Of a DNA stretch of 64,000 bases, positions 18,001-26,144 are shown in pieces. The stretch spans positions 1,341,399 to 1,405,398 of the forward strand of contig NZ_LMSK01000001.1 in NCBI RefSeq assembly GCF_001428385.1, written 5' to 3'. Position 1 is the stretch's first letter; each line of letters opens with the position of its first letter. This stretch comes from Rhodanobacter sp. Soil772 (GTDB lineage: Bacteria > Pseudomonadota > Gammaproteobacteria > Xanthomonadales > Rhodanobacteraceae). Position numbers and translations under genes: made by a program. Under the pieces are notes generated by a model. The model was not told the DNA's origin and searched no databases. It saw nothing but the letters and a program-made list of their open reading frames with translations.

Positions 18001-18662
18001 ACTACCTGTCCGGCCATCCCACCGACCCGTGGAAGGACGAGCTGGCACAGCTGTCGACCTGCCCGCTCGGCGAAATCGTCGACCGCTACCAGCCGCCGAA
18101 ACCGCGCCGGAACGACAACGACGACGGCAACCGCTTCCGCCGCGGCCCCGACACGCCGTGGACCGTCGCCGGCATGGTCACCGCCGTGCGCAAGCGCGGC
18201 GACAGCGATGCGTTCGTGCGCCTGGAAGACGGCAGCGGCATCATCGAGGTGAGCTTCTTCGGCGAGCTATACCAGCAGATGGCACCGCTGCTCACCCGCG
18301 ACGAGATGCTGGTCGTCGACGGCGGCCTGCGCATCGACGAGTTCTCCGGCGGCGGCTTCCAGCTGCGCGCGCGCAGCGCCTGTTCACTGGCCGACGCCTG
18401 CCGCAAACATGCACGCCTGCTGCAGCTGAAATTGAACGGCATCGGCCCCGACTTCATCGGCCAGCTGCAACACGCACTGGCCGGCTACCGCGGCGGCCAC
18501 ACCAGCGTAACGCTGCACGGTTACCGCAACCGCCACGCCCGGGCCGACCTCGAACTCGGCGAAGCCTGGCGCGTGGAAGCCATCCCCGAACTGCTGCGCG
18601 CCGTGCGCGCCCTGCCCGGCGTGCAAGCCGCGCGCCTGCGCATCGTCAAGCAACAAGATTGA
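15036..18662 (+). CDS. dnaE: DNA polymerase III alpha subunit, with an in-frame repeat insertion
   Basis: Catalytic subunit of the replicative polymerase (C-family, DnaE1). 1208 residues: PHP domain from YTHLHLHSEYSLVDS at the N-terminus; palm with catalytic Asp397, Asp399 (MPDFDIDF) and Asp563 (VKFDFLGL); fingers with KSHAAAYALVSYQTAW; tandem HhH; OB fold (WTVAGMVTAVRKRGDSDAF); C-terminal tau-binding region. Between INVRRAKK and EAPLDISQLPLDD, where E. coli DnaE reads directly from RRAKNGE to PPLDIAAIPLDD, there is an extra segment of about 28 residues (588-615) encoded by a REP-like palindrome (16797-16880). The frame stays open and all catalytic motifs are intact, so the gene is presumably functional. 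No clear SD. Confidence 0.97.
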   Translation: MTVRYTHLHLHSEYSLVDSTIRIKALVAACVRDGIPAVALTDECNMFALVKFYKACNAAGIKPIGGCDLWISAPDDPRPWRLTLLCQDRDGYLNLSRLVSRAWQEGQHGGRALVEAGWLSANASSGLIALLGRDSEVGRIALNQGTEAALAKLRPLARLFPERLYLELTRCGRDGEENWNTAALALAAELGLPVLASNDVRFLKQDDFGAHEARVCINQGRVLADPKRPREYSDQQYLKTPEEMAALFADLPEALENTVELAKRCTLELKFGTYYLPDFPVPEGHDLDSHIRELARQGLKERLVSAPLATGHTLADYEARLERELDVIVKMGFPGYFLIVADFINWGKQNGIPVGPGRGSGAGSLVAWALKITDLDPLQFNLLFERFLNPERVSMPDFDIDFCMDRRDEVIDYVARKYGRDRVSQIITYGSMAAKAVLRDSGRVLSMPYGQVDRLAKMVPPRPLDLTLSDALGRSEKSKKETDRVVKEFCEAYEQDEDAHALIDLALKLEDLTRNAGKHAGGVVIAPTPLTDFAPLYCEAGGGGVVTQYDKDDVEAVGLVKFDFLGLRTLTIIDWAVKAINVRRAKKRPHPPSGHLPLQAGEGNSGQPAAAEDFTEAPLDISQLPLDDSATYDLLKKAQTVAVFQLESSGMQRMLKDAKPDRFEDIIALVALYRPGPMDLIPSFIARKHGREDVEYPDPRVEPILKETYGIMVYQEQVMQMAQIVGGYSLGGADLLRRAMGKKDAEKMAKERAKFREGAAKDGLSGDKADTIFDLMEKFAGYGFNKSHAAAYALVSYQTAWLKTHYPAEFMAATISSDMDNTDKVVTFLDESRAIGITVQPPDVNASDHMFVATEPKTIQYGLGAIKGVGQGACEAIVSERAHGAYTDLAGFCRRVDPGRLNRRVLEALILSGALDALAANRASLMQQLPDAIKAAEQHLRDKQSGQNDMFGAAMGSASTTPVLKIELPTVPEWPLERKLQGERDTLGHYLSGHPTDPWKDELAQLSTCPLGEIVDRYQPPKPRRNDNDDGNRFRRGPDTPWTVAGMVTAVRKRGDSDAFVRLEDGSGIIEVSFFGELYQQMAPLLTRDEMLVVDGGLRIDEFSGGGFQLRARSACSLADACRKHARLLQLKLNGIGPDFIGQLQHALAGYRGGHTSVTLHGYRNRHARADLELGEAWRVEAIPELLRAVRALPGVQAARLRIVKQQD
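16797..16880 (+). repeat. REP-like palindromic unit inserted in frame inside dnaE
   Basis: 84 nt (28 codons) containing CTTCCCCTGC/GCAGGGGAAG (16821-16830 with 16833-16842) flanked by CGACCCCATCC and GGGAATTCGGGG. The layout matches the units at 18675-18783 and 24246-24348 (C-rich arm, CCCCTGC...GCAGGGG stem). It encodes HLPLQAGEG. Boundaries are set by where alignment to other DnaE proteins, recalled from memory, resumes. Confidence 0.75.
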
Positions 18663-18674
18663 GCCCGCTGTGCT

Positions 18675-18783
18675 CCCTCCCCTGCTTCGCAGGGGAGGGT
18701 TGGGGTGGGGTCGCTCTTGATCTTGAAGCCCAAGATCAAGAGCCCTACCCCCTCCTGACCTCCCCCTGCTGCGCAGGGGGAGG
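18675..18783. repeat. paired REP-like palindromes between dnaE and the HNH gene
   Basis: Two related hairpins, CCCTCCCCTGC/GCAGGGGAGGG (18675-18699) and CCTCCCCCTGC/GCAGGGGGAGG (18759-18783), flank a perfect 12-bp inverted repeat CTCTTGATCTTG/CAAGATCAAGAG (18714-18725 with 18731-18742). The G-rich arm after the first and C-rich arm before the second are also roughly complementary, so the whole unit can fold as a BIME-like cruciform. It lies between two convergent genes and may act as their shared terminator or mRNA 3' stabiliser. Confidence 0.85.
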
Positions 18784-18793
18784 AACCGCCCCG

Positions 18794-19171
18794 TCACTTC
18801 CTGCCGCGCTCCAGCATCGCCTTCAAGTCGGCGAACGGATTACCCGTCGCCGGCGGTGCGTCCTCCACCGCCAGTACCCCGCCGCGCACGTGGTCGATAT
18901 GCCGCGAGTGCTCGTTGTCGTGGCAGTACACGCACAGCAGCTCCCAGTTGCTGCCGTCCGGCGGGTTGTAGTCGTGGTCGTGGTTGCGGTGGTGCACGGT
19001 CAGTTCCTGCAGGTTCGCGCGGGTGAATTCGCGCGCGCAGCGGCCGCACACCCACGGGTACATCTTCAGCGCGCGCTCGCGATAGCCCAGCTCGCGCTGC
19101 TCCGCGTTGCGCCGGGCCTCGGCCACGATGCGGTCGAGCTTGGCGTTGTCGATGACGGGTTTGCTGGGCAT
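18794..19171 (-). CDS. yajD: HNH nuclease family protein (YajD-like)
   Basis: 125 residues. The ββα-metal HNH core is [20 protein letters not shown] followed by [16 protein letters not shown] (about residues 54-91), with paired zinc-binding cysteines in CGRC and CVYC. This matches the small stand-alone HNH proteins annotated YajD in gammaproteobacteria, whose cellular role is not known to me. Convergent with dnaE; divergent from accA. Confidence 0.85.
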   Translation of the reverse strand: MPSKPVIDNAKLDRIVAEARRNAEQRELGYRERALKMYPWVCGRCAREFTRANLQELTVHHRNHDHDYNPPDGSNWELLCVYCHDNEHSRHIDHVRGGVLAVEDAPPATGNPFADLKAMLERGRK

Positions 19172-19298
19172 GGTGCGGATCCGGCGAATGCAGTGGCTCG
19201 ATGGAGCGGAAGATAGCGCAATCGCCGAACCCGCGGCGGGCTTGTGTCGACCCCGTCACAGCCATACGGCGGCGTTCTCGCGTTTTCCTGCGGGACGG

Positions 19299-19304
19299 TA
19301 TACT
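19299..19304 (+). promoter_or_regulatory. putative -10 box upstream of accA
   Basis: TATACT lies 31 bp before the accA start, downstream of the divergent HNH gene. No convincing -35 is seen. Confidence 0.4.
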
Positions 19305-19334
19305 GAGCCGCTTCTGTACCAAGAATTGCCGCGA

Positions 19335-20291
19335 ATGAACCCCAACTTCCTCGATTTCGAACAACCGATCGCCGAACTGGACGCGAAGATCGAAGAGCTT
19401 CGCCACGCCAGCGACGGCCAGGCGTTCAACATCGAGGACGAAGTCGGCCGCCTGCGCGAGAAGCTGAAGCTCAAGACGAATGAGATCTTCCGCAACCTCA
19501 ACTCGTGGCAGACCACCCAGCTGTCGCGCCACCCGGCGCGACCGTACACGCTCGACTACATCGGCGTGATCTGCGAGGAATTCCACGAACTGGCCGGCGA
19601 CCGCATGTACGCCGAAGACGCGGCCATCGTCGGCGGCCTCGGCCGCATCGACGGCCGGCCGGTGGTGATCATCGGCCACCAGAAGGGCCGCGACACCAAG
19701 ACCAAGGTGCGCCGCAACTTCGGCATGCCGCGCCCCGAGGGTTACCGCAAGGCGCTGCGCCTGATGAAGATGGCCGAGCGCTTCGGCCTGCCCCTGCTCA
19801 CCCTGATCGACACGCCCGGAGCCTATCCGGGCGTGGGCGCCGAGGAGCGCGGCCAGAGCGAGGCGATCGCGCGCAACCTGCTGGAGATGGCCGAGCTGAA
19901 GGTGCCGATCATCTGCACCGTGATCGGCGAGGGCGGCTCCGGCGGCGCGCTGGCGATCGGCGTGGGCGACCGCACGCTGATGCTGCAGTACTCCACCTAT
20001 TCGGTGATCTCGCCGGAAGGCTGCGCCTCGATCCTGTGGAAGAGCCCGGACAAGGTGAAGGACGCGGCCGAGGCGCTGGGCATGACCGCGCCGCGCCTGC
20101 TCGAACTGGGTCTGATCGACAAGGTCGTGCGCGAGCCGCTGGGCGGCGCGCACCGCAACCCGCGCTCGATGGCGATTCGCCTGAAGGCGGTGCTGCTGAA
20201 GCAGCTCGACGAACTCGCGGCGATGCCGGTCGCCGACCTGTTGCAGCAACGCTACAAGCGCCTGCGCAGCTACGGCGCGTACCAGGAATAA
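19335..20291 (+). CDS. accA: acetyl-CoA carboxylase carboxyltransferase subunit alpha
   Basis: With AccD, transfers carboxyl from biotin-BCCP to acetyl-CoA, giving malonyl-CoA for fatty acid synthesis. 318 residues, as in E. coli (319). Starts [22 protein letters not shown]; contains [41 protein letters not shown] and [18 protein letters not shown], the oxyanion-hole glycines of the crotonase-like fold. The start is at the conserved N-terminus; the SD is weak. Confidence 0.97.
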   Translation: MNPNFLDFEQPIAELDAKIEELRHASDGQAFNIEDEVGRLREKLKLKTNEIFRNLNSWQTTQLSRHPARPYTLDYIGVICEEFHELAGDRMYAEDAAIVGGLGRIDGRPVVIIGHQKGRDTKTKVRRNFGMPRPEGYRKALRLMKMAERFGLPLLTLIDTPGAYPGVGAEERGQSEAIARNLLEMAELKVPIICTVIGEGGSGGALAIGVGDRTLMLQYSTYSVISPEGCASILWKSPDKVKDAAEALGMTAPRLLELGLIDKVVREPLGGAHRNPRSMAIRLKAVLLKQLDELAAMPVADLLQQRYKRLRSYGAYQE

Positions 20292-20361
20292 TCCCCGCCG
20301 CGGCACCCGTCACCCGCTTGGCGCTACCATCGGCATCACCTTCATGCTGCCGGGATCCGTC

Positions 20362-21099
20362 ATGGCCCACGACAAACTTGCGGTGCTGATCGATGCCGAC
20401 AACGCCCGCCCGGCGATCGTCGAAGGCCTGCTCGCCGAGATCGCCAAGTACGGCACCGCGCACGTCAAGCGCATCTACGGCGACTGGACCAAGCCCGACC
20501 TCAACGGCTGGAAGGAAGTGCTGTTGCGCCACTCGATCCAGCCGATCCAGCAGTTCCGCTACACCGTCGGCAAGAACGCCACCGACTCGGCCATGATCAT
20601 CGACGCAATGGACCTGCTCTACGCCGAGCGCTTCGACGGCTTCTGCATCGTCTCCAGCGACAGCGACTTCACCCGGCTCGCCTCGCGCATCCGCGAATCC
20701 GGGCGCATCGTCTACGGCTTCGGCGAGAAGAAGACGCCCGAGCCGTTCCGTACCGCCTGCGACAAGTTCATCTACACCGAAGTGCTGGCCGGCACGACCG
20801 AAGCCGCCGCTGCGGCCGCCCCGAAGAAGCATTCGGCGAAGGAGCTGCGCGGCGACACGCGACTGGTCAACCTGCTGCGCAGCGCCATCGAGGCAACCTC
20901 GGACGATGACACCGGCTGGGCTCAACTTGCGCGTATCGGCCAGATCGTCAACAAGCAGTCGCCCGACTTCGACTCGCGCAACTACGGCTACGCCAAGCTC
21001 AGCGGCCTGATCAAGGGCATCGGCCTGTTCGACACCGAGGAGCGCCAGATCGGCAACGGCAAACACCTCTACGTGCGGCCCCGCGACGGCAAGAAGTGA
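20362..21099 (+). CDS. NYN-domain (LabA/DUF88) putative ribonuclease with C-terminal OST-HTH/LOTUS-like domain
   Basis: 245 residues. The N-terminal NYN (PIN-like) domain has the acidic metal-binding residues expected of the fold: LIDADN (residues about 9-14), KNATDSAMIIDAMD and IVSSDSDFTRLA. An Ala/Lys linker near residue 150 leads to a C-terminal domain (about 165-240) with the SGLIKGIGLFD-type helix pattern of OST-HTH/LOTUS RNA-binding domains. ATG 20344 would add six residues; 20362 (MAHDKLAV) gives the usual N-terminus. The stop overlaps the GTG of tilS, suggesting co-translation with a tRNA-modification enzyme. An RNA target is inferred, not shown. Confidence 0.85.
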   Translation: MAHDKLAVLIDADNARPAIVEGLLAEIAKYGTAHVKRIYGDWTKPDLNGWKEVLLRHSIQPIQQFRYTVGKNATDSAMIIDAMDLLYAERFDGFCIVSSDSDFTRLASRIRESGRIVYGFGEKKTPEPFRTACDKFIYTEVLAGTTEAAAAAAPKKHSAKELRGDTRLVNLLRSAIEATSDDDTGWAQLARIGQIVNKQSPDFDSRNYGYAKLSGLIKGIGLFDTEERQIGNGKHLYVRPRDGKK

Positions 21100-22397
21100 G
21101 CGACCCGCTGCACCAGCATCTGCACGCCGCGTTGGCGGCCACACCACCGACGCCACTGTGCGTGGCCTTCAGCGGCGGCCCGGATTCCAGCGCCCTGCTG
21201 CATGCGCTGGCACAGTTGCCCGAAGCGCGTGCGCGCGGACTGCGCGCGCTGCATGTCGATCACGGCCTGCACCCGGACAGTGCGGCCTGGGCCGCGCACT
21301 GCGAACGCTTCTGCGCCGCACTGGGCGTGCCGTGCGAGGTGTTGCGCGTGCAGGTCGACAGCGGCACCGGCAGGGGCGTGGAGGCCGCCGCCCGCGAAGC
21401 ACGCTATGCCGCGCTGGTCACGCAGTTGCGCGACGGCGAATACCTGCTGCTCGGCCACCATCGCGACGACCAGGCCGAAACCGTGCTGCTGAAACTGCTG
21501 CGCGGCGCCGGGCCGGAAGGACTCGGCGGCATGCGTGCGCTGCGCCCGTTCGGTCGCGGCCAGTTGTGGCGGCCGTTGCTGGCGCTGTCGCGACAGCAAC
21601 TGCGCGATTACGTCGAGGCACAGCAGCTGGACTGCATCGACGATCCGTCCAACCGCGACACCCGCCTGGCGCGCAACCAGCTGCGCCACGAAATCCTGCC
21701 GCGCCTTCTGCAGCACTGGCCGCAGGCGGTGGATTCGATCCTGCACAGCGCCGCGCTCAGCCGTGCCGCCGCCGATGCGCTGCAGGTGCAATGGCTGACC
21801 GCGTTCGAGGCGTTGCACGACCCGGCCAGCGGCAGCCTGGATGCCCGCGGCTGGCTGGCGCTGGCCCCGGCATTGCGTGAACCGCTGCTCGATCACTGGC
21901 TGCACGCACGCGGCCTGTCCGCGCCTACCAGCGCGCAGCGGCGGCAGGTCGAACGCCAGTGCGGGGCGCGTGCGGGCCAGTTGCCGTGCATCCGCTGGAC
22001 CGGCACCGAACTGCACATCTGGAAGGATCGGCTGTGGGCACTGCCACCCGAGCGCATCGTCGACGCCGACTGGCAGGTGCCCTGGCACGGCGAACCGCTG
22101 GCGCTGCCCGACGGCGGCGAACTGCGGCTGACCGTCGCCGGCGCCCACCTCGCCGAGCCGCTGCAAGTGCGCCTGCGTCGCGGCGGTGAACGCATCAAGC
22201 CCGATGGCGACGCGCATACGCGCGAACTGCGCGACCTGTTCCAGCAATCGCGTCAGCCGCCGTGGCAGCGCAACGCCTGCCCATTGCTGTATGCCGACGG
22301 CGAACTGGTCGCGGTGGCCGACCGCTGGATCAGCACCCGCGGCACCGCAATTTTCCGCCAGGCCGGCGCGCCACCGCACTGGCGTCCGGGGCGCTGA
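21096..22397 (+). CDS. tilS: tRNA(Ile)-lysidine synthase
   Basis: Converts C34 of the CAU-anticodon tRNA-Ile to lysidine so that it reads AUA. 433 residues. The PP-loop ATPase motif SGGPDSS is at residues 26-32, with HVDHGLHPDSAAWA and the GHHRDDQAETVLLKLLRG block, followed by the TilS substrate-binding and C-terminal domains (GERIKPDGDAHTRELRDLFQ). Starts with GTG overlapping the stop of the NYN gene (GTGA). Confidence 0.95.
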   Translation: MSDPLHQHLHAALAATPPTPLCVAFSGGPDSSALLHALAQLPEARARGLRALHVDHGLHPDSAAWAAHCERFCAALGVPCEVLRVQVDSGTGRGVEAAAREARYAALVTQLRDGEYLLLGHHRDDQAETVLLKLLRGAGPEGLGGMRALRPFGRGQLWRPLLALSRQQLRDYVEAQQLDCIDDPSNRDTRLARNQLRHEILPRLLQHWPQAVDSILHSAALSRAAADALQVQWLTAFEALHDPASGSLDARGWLALAPALREPLLDHWLHARGLSAPTSAQRRQVERQCGARAGQLPCIRWTGTELHIWKDRLWALPPERIVDADWQVPWHGEPLALPDGGELRLTVAGAHLAEPLQVRLRRGGERIKPDGDAHTRELRDLFQQSRQPPWQRNACPLLYADGELVAVADRWISTRGTAIFRQAGAPPHWRPGR

Positions 22398-22472
22398 TCC
22401 AGGTCACGCCAGGGGCTTTCCACCACCCGCGCAGATTGATTCCGGACGCCCGCTGCGTTAGCGTTGCGGGCC

Positions 22473-22730
22473 ATGGCCAAGACCGTTCCCGCACCCGGCA
22501 AGACCCCGCCCGCCGCCGACTTCGAACACTCCCTCGACGAGCTGGAGCAACTGGTCGCGAAGATGGAAGGCGGCGACATGAGCCTGGACGAATCGCTGGC
22601 CTCGTTCGAGCGCGGCATCGGCCTGTTCCGTCACTGCCAGCAGTCGCTGGAGCAGGCCGAACTGCGCGTGCGCCTGCTGCTCGATCCCGATGCCCCCGAC
22701 AGCGCCGAACCGTTTGAACCCGAACTCTGA
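22473..22730 (+). CDS. xseB: exodeoxyribonuclease VII small subunit
   Basis: Small helical subunit of the single-strand exonuclease VII complex. 85 residues; the two-helix core [20 protein letters not shown] and [17 protein letters not shown] is the XseB signature. ATG 22473 is taken as start; a TTG three codons earlier is possible. xseA is not in the window. Overlaps the ispA reading frame by up to 41 bp, the usual xseB-ispA arrangement. Confidence 0.94.
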   Translation: MAKTVPAPGKTPPAADFEHSLDELEQLVAKMEGGDMSLDESLASFERGIGLFRHCQQSLEQAELRVRLLLDPDAPDSAEPFEPEL

Positions 22731-23613
22731 GCCTGGCCCCGCCCTGCAAGCACTGATCCACCGCGCCGAACAGGCGCTGGATTGCAGCCTGCCCCCGGCC
22801 GAACAATCCCCCGCCGAGCTGCACCGCGCGATGCGCTACGCCGTACTTGGCGGCGGCAAGCGGCTGCGCCCGCTGCTGGTCTACGCCGCCGCGCACGCGC
22901 TGGGCGAAGACGGGCCGCAGCTGGATGCCGCCGCCTGCGCGGTGGAATTGATCCACGCCTATTCGCTGGTGCACGACGACCTGCCCGCGATGGACGACGA
23001 TGCGCTGCGCCGCGGCCGCCCGACCTGCCACATCGTGTTCGGCGAGGCGATGGCGATCCTCGCCGGCGACGCGCTGCAGGCGCTGGCGTTCGAGATCCTC
23101 GCCGACGACAGCTCACAGCGCACCAGCCCGGCCACTAGCATGGCGATGCTGCGCACGCTGGGCCGCGCCTGCGGCGCCGAAGGCATGGCCGGCGGCCAGG
23201 CGCTGGACCTGGCGGCCGTCGGCCATCCGCTGACGCTGGACGAACTGGAGCACATGCACGCCTGCAAGACCGGCGCACTGATCCGCGCCTCGGTGCAACT
23301 GGGCGCACTCGTCGCCGGCGCCGACGGCGACACCTTGCAGGCGCTGGACCGCTACGCCCACGCGGTCGGCCTGGCGTTCCAGGTGCGCGACGACATTCTC
23401 GACGTGGAAGGCGAATCGGCGGTGATCGGCAAAACCGCCGGCAAGGACGCCGCCGCCGCCAAGCCCACCTTCCCCTCGATCATCGGCCTCGACGCCTCGC
23501 GCGCCCGGCTGGCCGAACTGACCGACGCCGCGCTGGCCGCGATCGCGCCGCTGAGCGCACGCGCAACCCTGCTGGAAGAGCTGGCGTTGTACGCCGCCCA
23601 CCGCCGGTACTGA
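22690..23613 (+). CDS. ispA: (2E,6E)-farnesyl diphosphate synthase
   Basis: Condenses IPP with DMAPP and GPP to make farnesyl-PP, the substrate for UppS and for quinone side chains. First Asp-rich motif [11 protein letters not shown] and second [10 protein letters not shown], with [14 protein letters not shown] near the N-terminus and [16 protein letters not shown]. 307 residues from ATG 22690; TTG 22714 would give 299, matching the typical length, so the exact start is unsure. It depends on DXP-pathway precursors made by dxr at 4 kb. Confidence 0.95.
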   Translation: MPPTAPNRLNPNSEPGPALQALIHRAEQALDCSLPPAEQSPAELHRAMRYAVLGGGKRLRPLLVYAAAHALGEDGPQLDAAACAVELIHAYSLVHDDLPAMDDDALRRGRPTCHIVFGEAMAILAGDALQALAFEILADDSSQRTSPATSMAMLRTLGRACGAEGMAGGQALDLAAVGHPLTLDELEHMHACKTGALIRASVQLGALVAGADGDTLQALDRYAHAVGLAFQVRDDILDVEGESAVIGKTAGKDAAAAKPTFPSIIGLDASRARLAELTDAALAAIAPLSARATLLEELALYAAHRRY

Positions 23614-23627
23614 TCGAACCCCGCGCA

Positions 23628-23661
23628 ATGAAAAGGGCGGCTTGCGCCGCCCTCGTTTCAT
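23628..23661. terminator. bidirectional terminator between ispA and the DUF4870 gene
   Basis: AGGGCGGC/GCCGCCCT stem (23634-23641 with 23646-23653) with a TTGC loop, extended by ATGAAA/TTTCAT on the outside. Runs of T follow on both strands, fitting the convergent gene arrangement. Confidence 0.85.
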
Positions 23662-23677
23662 CATGCGAAGCGTTGTT

Positions 23678-24079
23678 TCAGCTGACCAGCCGCAGCGTGA
23701 ACGGGTAGCGGTAGGTAGTGCCCTCGTTCGCCTTGATCGTGGCGATGATCACGAATACCAGCCAGCCGATCGCCAGCACCGCCAGCAGCAGGAAGCCGAT
23801 CAGGATGAAGCACAGGATCCAGCCCACGATGGCGGCGATACCCACGGTGATATTGAAGTTCAGAGCTTCCTTGCCCTGGTCGTTGACGAACGGCATGGTG
23901 TCTTTCTTGATCAGCCAGATCACCAGCGGACCGATGATGCTGCCCAGCGGAATGATCACGCCGACCAGCGCGGACAGGTGCGCGAACATCGCCCACTGAC
24001 GCTCCTCGGCGGAAGGGGCCCCGGCCATGGGCGGCTCGTTTGGCGGGGGCGGAATGACGGACTCGGGTGGAACGCTCAT
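23678..24079 (-). CDS. DUF4870 domain membrane protein
   Basis: 133 residues. A Pro-rich N-terminus (VPPESVIPPPPNEPP) is followed by EERQWAMFAHLSALVGVIIP and two or three hydrophobic segments (about residues 35-60, 78-112), with the family block MPFVNDQGKEALNFNITV between them. This is the Tic20-like DUF4870 family, small inner-membrane proteins of unknown function. The start at 24079 is set by AAGGAG (complement of 24086-24091) 6 nt upstream; the ATG at 24085 would abut the SD. Confidence 0.85.
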   Translation of the reverse strand: MSVPPESVIPPPPNEPPMAGAPSAEERQWAMFAHLSALVGVIIPLGSIIGPLVIWLIKKDTMPFVNDQGKEALNFNITVGIAAIVGWILCFILIGFLLLAVLAIGWLVFVIIATIKANEGTTYRYPFTLRLVS

Positions 24080-24245
24080 GCGCATCTCCTTGTAGTCAGA
24101 ACTTGCGTCGACGGCTCGCCGGCCGCTGGCCGGTTGTGCCGATGCTAGCAAGCCTTGCGCCGCTTTGCCGCATGAATCTGCGGCACGGGCCGCCAGCGCG
24201 ACCCGGCCACTTTGCATCGTTGGAGAGAGGTGCCAGCGCCTGGCT

Positions 24246-24348
24246 CCTCCCCCTGCTTTTGCAGGGGGAGGGTGGGAGGGGGTTGCTCCGAGCTGGCGCG
24301 GAGATCGAGAGCACCCCACCCCAACCCTCCCCTGCACGCAGGGGAGGG
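24246..24348. repeat. paired REP-like palindromes upstream of the DUF4870 gene
   Basis: Two hairpins, CCTCCCCCTGC/GCAGGGGGAGG (24246-24271, TTTT loop) and CCCTCCCCTGC/GCAGGGGAGGG (24325-24348), arranged as an inverted pair with complementary G-rich and C-rich inner arms, as at 18675-18783. It lies directly after the pmbA stop and occupies most of the 277-bp gap to the DUF4870 gene; otherwise this gap shows only that gene's SD. Confidence 0.85.
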
Positions 24349-24356
24349 AGTCATGC

Positions 24357-25739
24357 CTACTCGCCCGCCACCGTCATCCGCTCCAGCAGGATCGAACCGG
24401 TGAGGATGTGCGAGCGCGGGTCGACATCCGTGCCCACCGCGACGATGCCGGCGAACATCTCGCGCAGGTTCGCCGCGATGGTGATCCCTTCCACCGGGTA
24501 CGCAATGCGGCCGTTCTCGACCCAGAAGCCGGCCGCGCCGCGCGAATAATCGCCGGTGACGGTGGACACGCCCTGCCCCATCACCTCGGTCACCAGCAGG
24601 CCGCTGCCTAGGCGTTGCAGCATGCCGTCGAAATCGCTGCGCTCGCCGTCGACCGCACCCGGCTCCACGATCAGGTTGTGGATGCCGCCGGCGTTGCCGG
24701 TCGACTGCAAGCCCAACTTGCGCGCCGAGTAGCTGCCCAGCACGTAACGCGCCAGCACACCGCCTTCGATCAGCGCGCTGTCGCGGGTGGCCACGCCCTC
24801 GGCGTCGAAGTTGCCGGAGCCCTGGCCGCGCGGCAGGTGCGGCCGCTCGTCGACATTCAGCCAGGCCGGCATCACCGGCTTGCCGACATGGTCGAGCAGG
24901 AAGCTGGCCTGGCGATACAGCGCACCGCCGCTGACCGCACCGAGCAGGTGGCCGATCAGCCCGCGCGCCAGCTCCGGCGCGAACAGCACCGGGCACTGCC
25001 GCGTCGACAGGCTGCGCGCGCCCATCCGCGCCAGCGTGCGTTCGGCCGCCTTGTCGCCGAGTGCCTGCGCGCTGATGAAATCGCCGGCCGCGCGCACACT
25101 GTCATACCAGTAATCGCGCTGCATGCCGTCCTCGTCGCCGGCGATCAGCGCCAGCGACAGCGAATGCCGCGTGCCGCGCTCGCGCCCGACGAAGCCGTGC
25201 GAGTTCGCGTACACCGACAGCCCCTGCCCGGCCTGCACGCTGGCGCCGTCGGAATTGCTGATGCCGGCGTGCGCGCGACCGGCGTCCTCGATGGCGATGC
25301 CCAGCTCGATCGCGCGCGTGGTGTCGATGTCCCACGGATGCCACAGGTCGAGGTCGGGAAATGACCTTGCCATGCGCGCCGCATCGGCCAGCCCCGCGGC
25401 CGGATCGGCCTCGGTGAAGCGCGCGATCGCGCAAGCCTGGTCCAGCGTGGCCTGGATCGAATCGGGGTTGAGGTCGGCGGTGCTGGCCGAGCCCTTGCGC
25501 TGGCCGAAGTACACGGTGAGCCCGAAACCGCGGTCGCGGGTGTGCTCCACCGTCTCCACCTCGCCCAGGCGCACGTTCACGCTGAGCCCGGTGTCGATGC
25601 TGGCGGCCACCTCGGCCTGGCTGGCGCCGGCGGCGCGGGCGCGGCGGATCACGTCCTCGGCCAGCTGCGCCAGCCGGTCGAGTTCAGGCTCACTACGATC
25701 CGGCAGGTTGCGGTCCTGGCTGATGGCAACTTCGCTCAC
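24357..25739 (-). CDS. pmbA: metalloprotease PmbA/TldE
   Basis: Partner of TldD in the TldD/TldE metalloprotease that matures microcin-type peptides and degrades CcdA in E. coli. 460 residues from GTG 25739 (VSEVAISQD), with SD-like AGGAAAG upstream; no ATG fits better and upstream residues are not family-like. Family blocks include FGLTVYFGQRKGSASTADL, SNSDGASV and GNFDAEGVATRDSALIEGG. As usual, this subunit lacks the HExxxH motif, which TldD (32351-33790) supplies. It is divergent from DUF1653 and darP; pmbA-yjgA adjacency is conserved in E. coli. Confidence 0.93.
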   Translation of the reverse strand: MSEVAISQDRNLPDRSEPELDRLAQLAEDVIRRARAAGASQAEVAASIDTGLSVNVRLGEVETVEHTRDRGFGLTVYFGQRKGSASTADLNPDSIQATLDQACAIARFTEADPAAGLADAARMARSFPDLDLWHPWDIDTTRAIELGIAIEDAGRAHAGISNSDGASVQAGQGLSVYANSHGFVGRERGTRHSLSLALIAGDEDGMQRDYWYDSVRAAGDFISAQALGDKAAERTLARMGARSLSTRQCPVLFAPELARGLIGHLLGAVSGGALYRQASFLLDHVGKPVMPAWLNVDERPHLPRGQGSGNFDAEGVATRDSALIEGGVLARYVLGSYSARKLGLQSTGNAGGIHNLIVEPGAVDGERSDFDGMLQRLGSGLLVTEVMGQGVSTVTGDYSRGAAGFWVENGRIAYPVEGITIAANLREMFAGIVAVGTDVDPRSHILTGSILLERMTVAGE

Positions 25740-25767
25740 GTTCGGGCTTTCCTGGGAAATAGACGGG

Positions 25768-25773
25768 TAGAAT
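25768..25773 (+). promoter_or_regulatory. putative -10 box in the pmbA/DUF1653 divergent region
   Basis: TAGAAT lies 73 bp before the DUF1653 start, within the 106-bp divergent gap. A short inverted repeat GCCCCC/GGGGGC follows at 25793-25809 in the presumed 5' UTR. No clear -35. Confidence 0.3.
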
Positions 25774-25845
25774 AAGCGGTTCGCGACCGCAGGCCCCCAA
25801 CTTGGGGGCGCGGCGGCGAAATGAAAAGAGCTGCGGAGAACGCCC

Positions 25846-26115
25846 ATGCAACCCACCGCCGGCATCTATCGTCACTACAAGGGTCTGCGCTACCGCGTGC
25901 TGGGCACCGCACACCACAGCGAAACGATGGAACCGCTGGTGGTCTACCAGGCGCTCTACGGCGATCACGGCCTGTGGGTGCGCCCCGCCGCGATGTTCAG
26001 CGAAACCATCGAACTGGACGGCGAGCCGATCGCCCGCTTCGCGCTGGAACAAGCCGAACTGGACCCGGCCGAACAAGGCCCGACCGGGCTGGCCAGCAAC
26101 GACCCGCACGCCTGA
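25846..26115 (+). CDS. DUF1653 domain protein
   Basis: 89 residues. The DUF1653 core is GIYRHYKGLRYRVLGTAHHS, then ETMEPLVVYQALYGDHGLWV and RPAAMFSETIELDG. Function unknown; the family is small, soluble and beta-rich. SD CGGAGAA about 7 nt upstream. darP follows after 29 bp and both probably come from the promoter shared with divergent pmbA. Confidence 0.88.
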   Translation: MQPTAGIYRHYKGLRYRVLGTAHHSETMEPLVVYQALYGDHGLWVRPAAMFSETIELDGEPIARFALEQAELDPAEQGPTGLASNDPHA

Positions 26116-26144
26116 TCCACCCGCTTTTCTTCTGGAATGAACCC

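Noticed and set aside
24080..24360. Short ORFs across the REP pair at 24.2-24.35 kb
   Set aside because: They translate the palindromic repeat itself (Pro/Gly/Glu-rich) and have no start signals.
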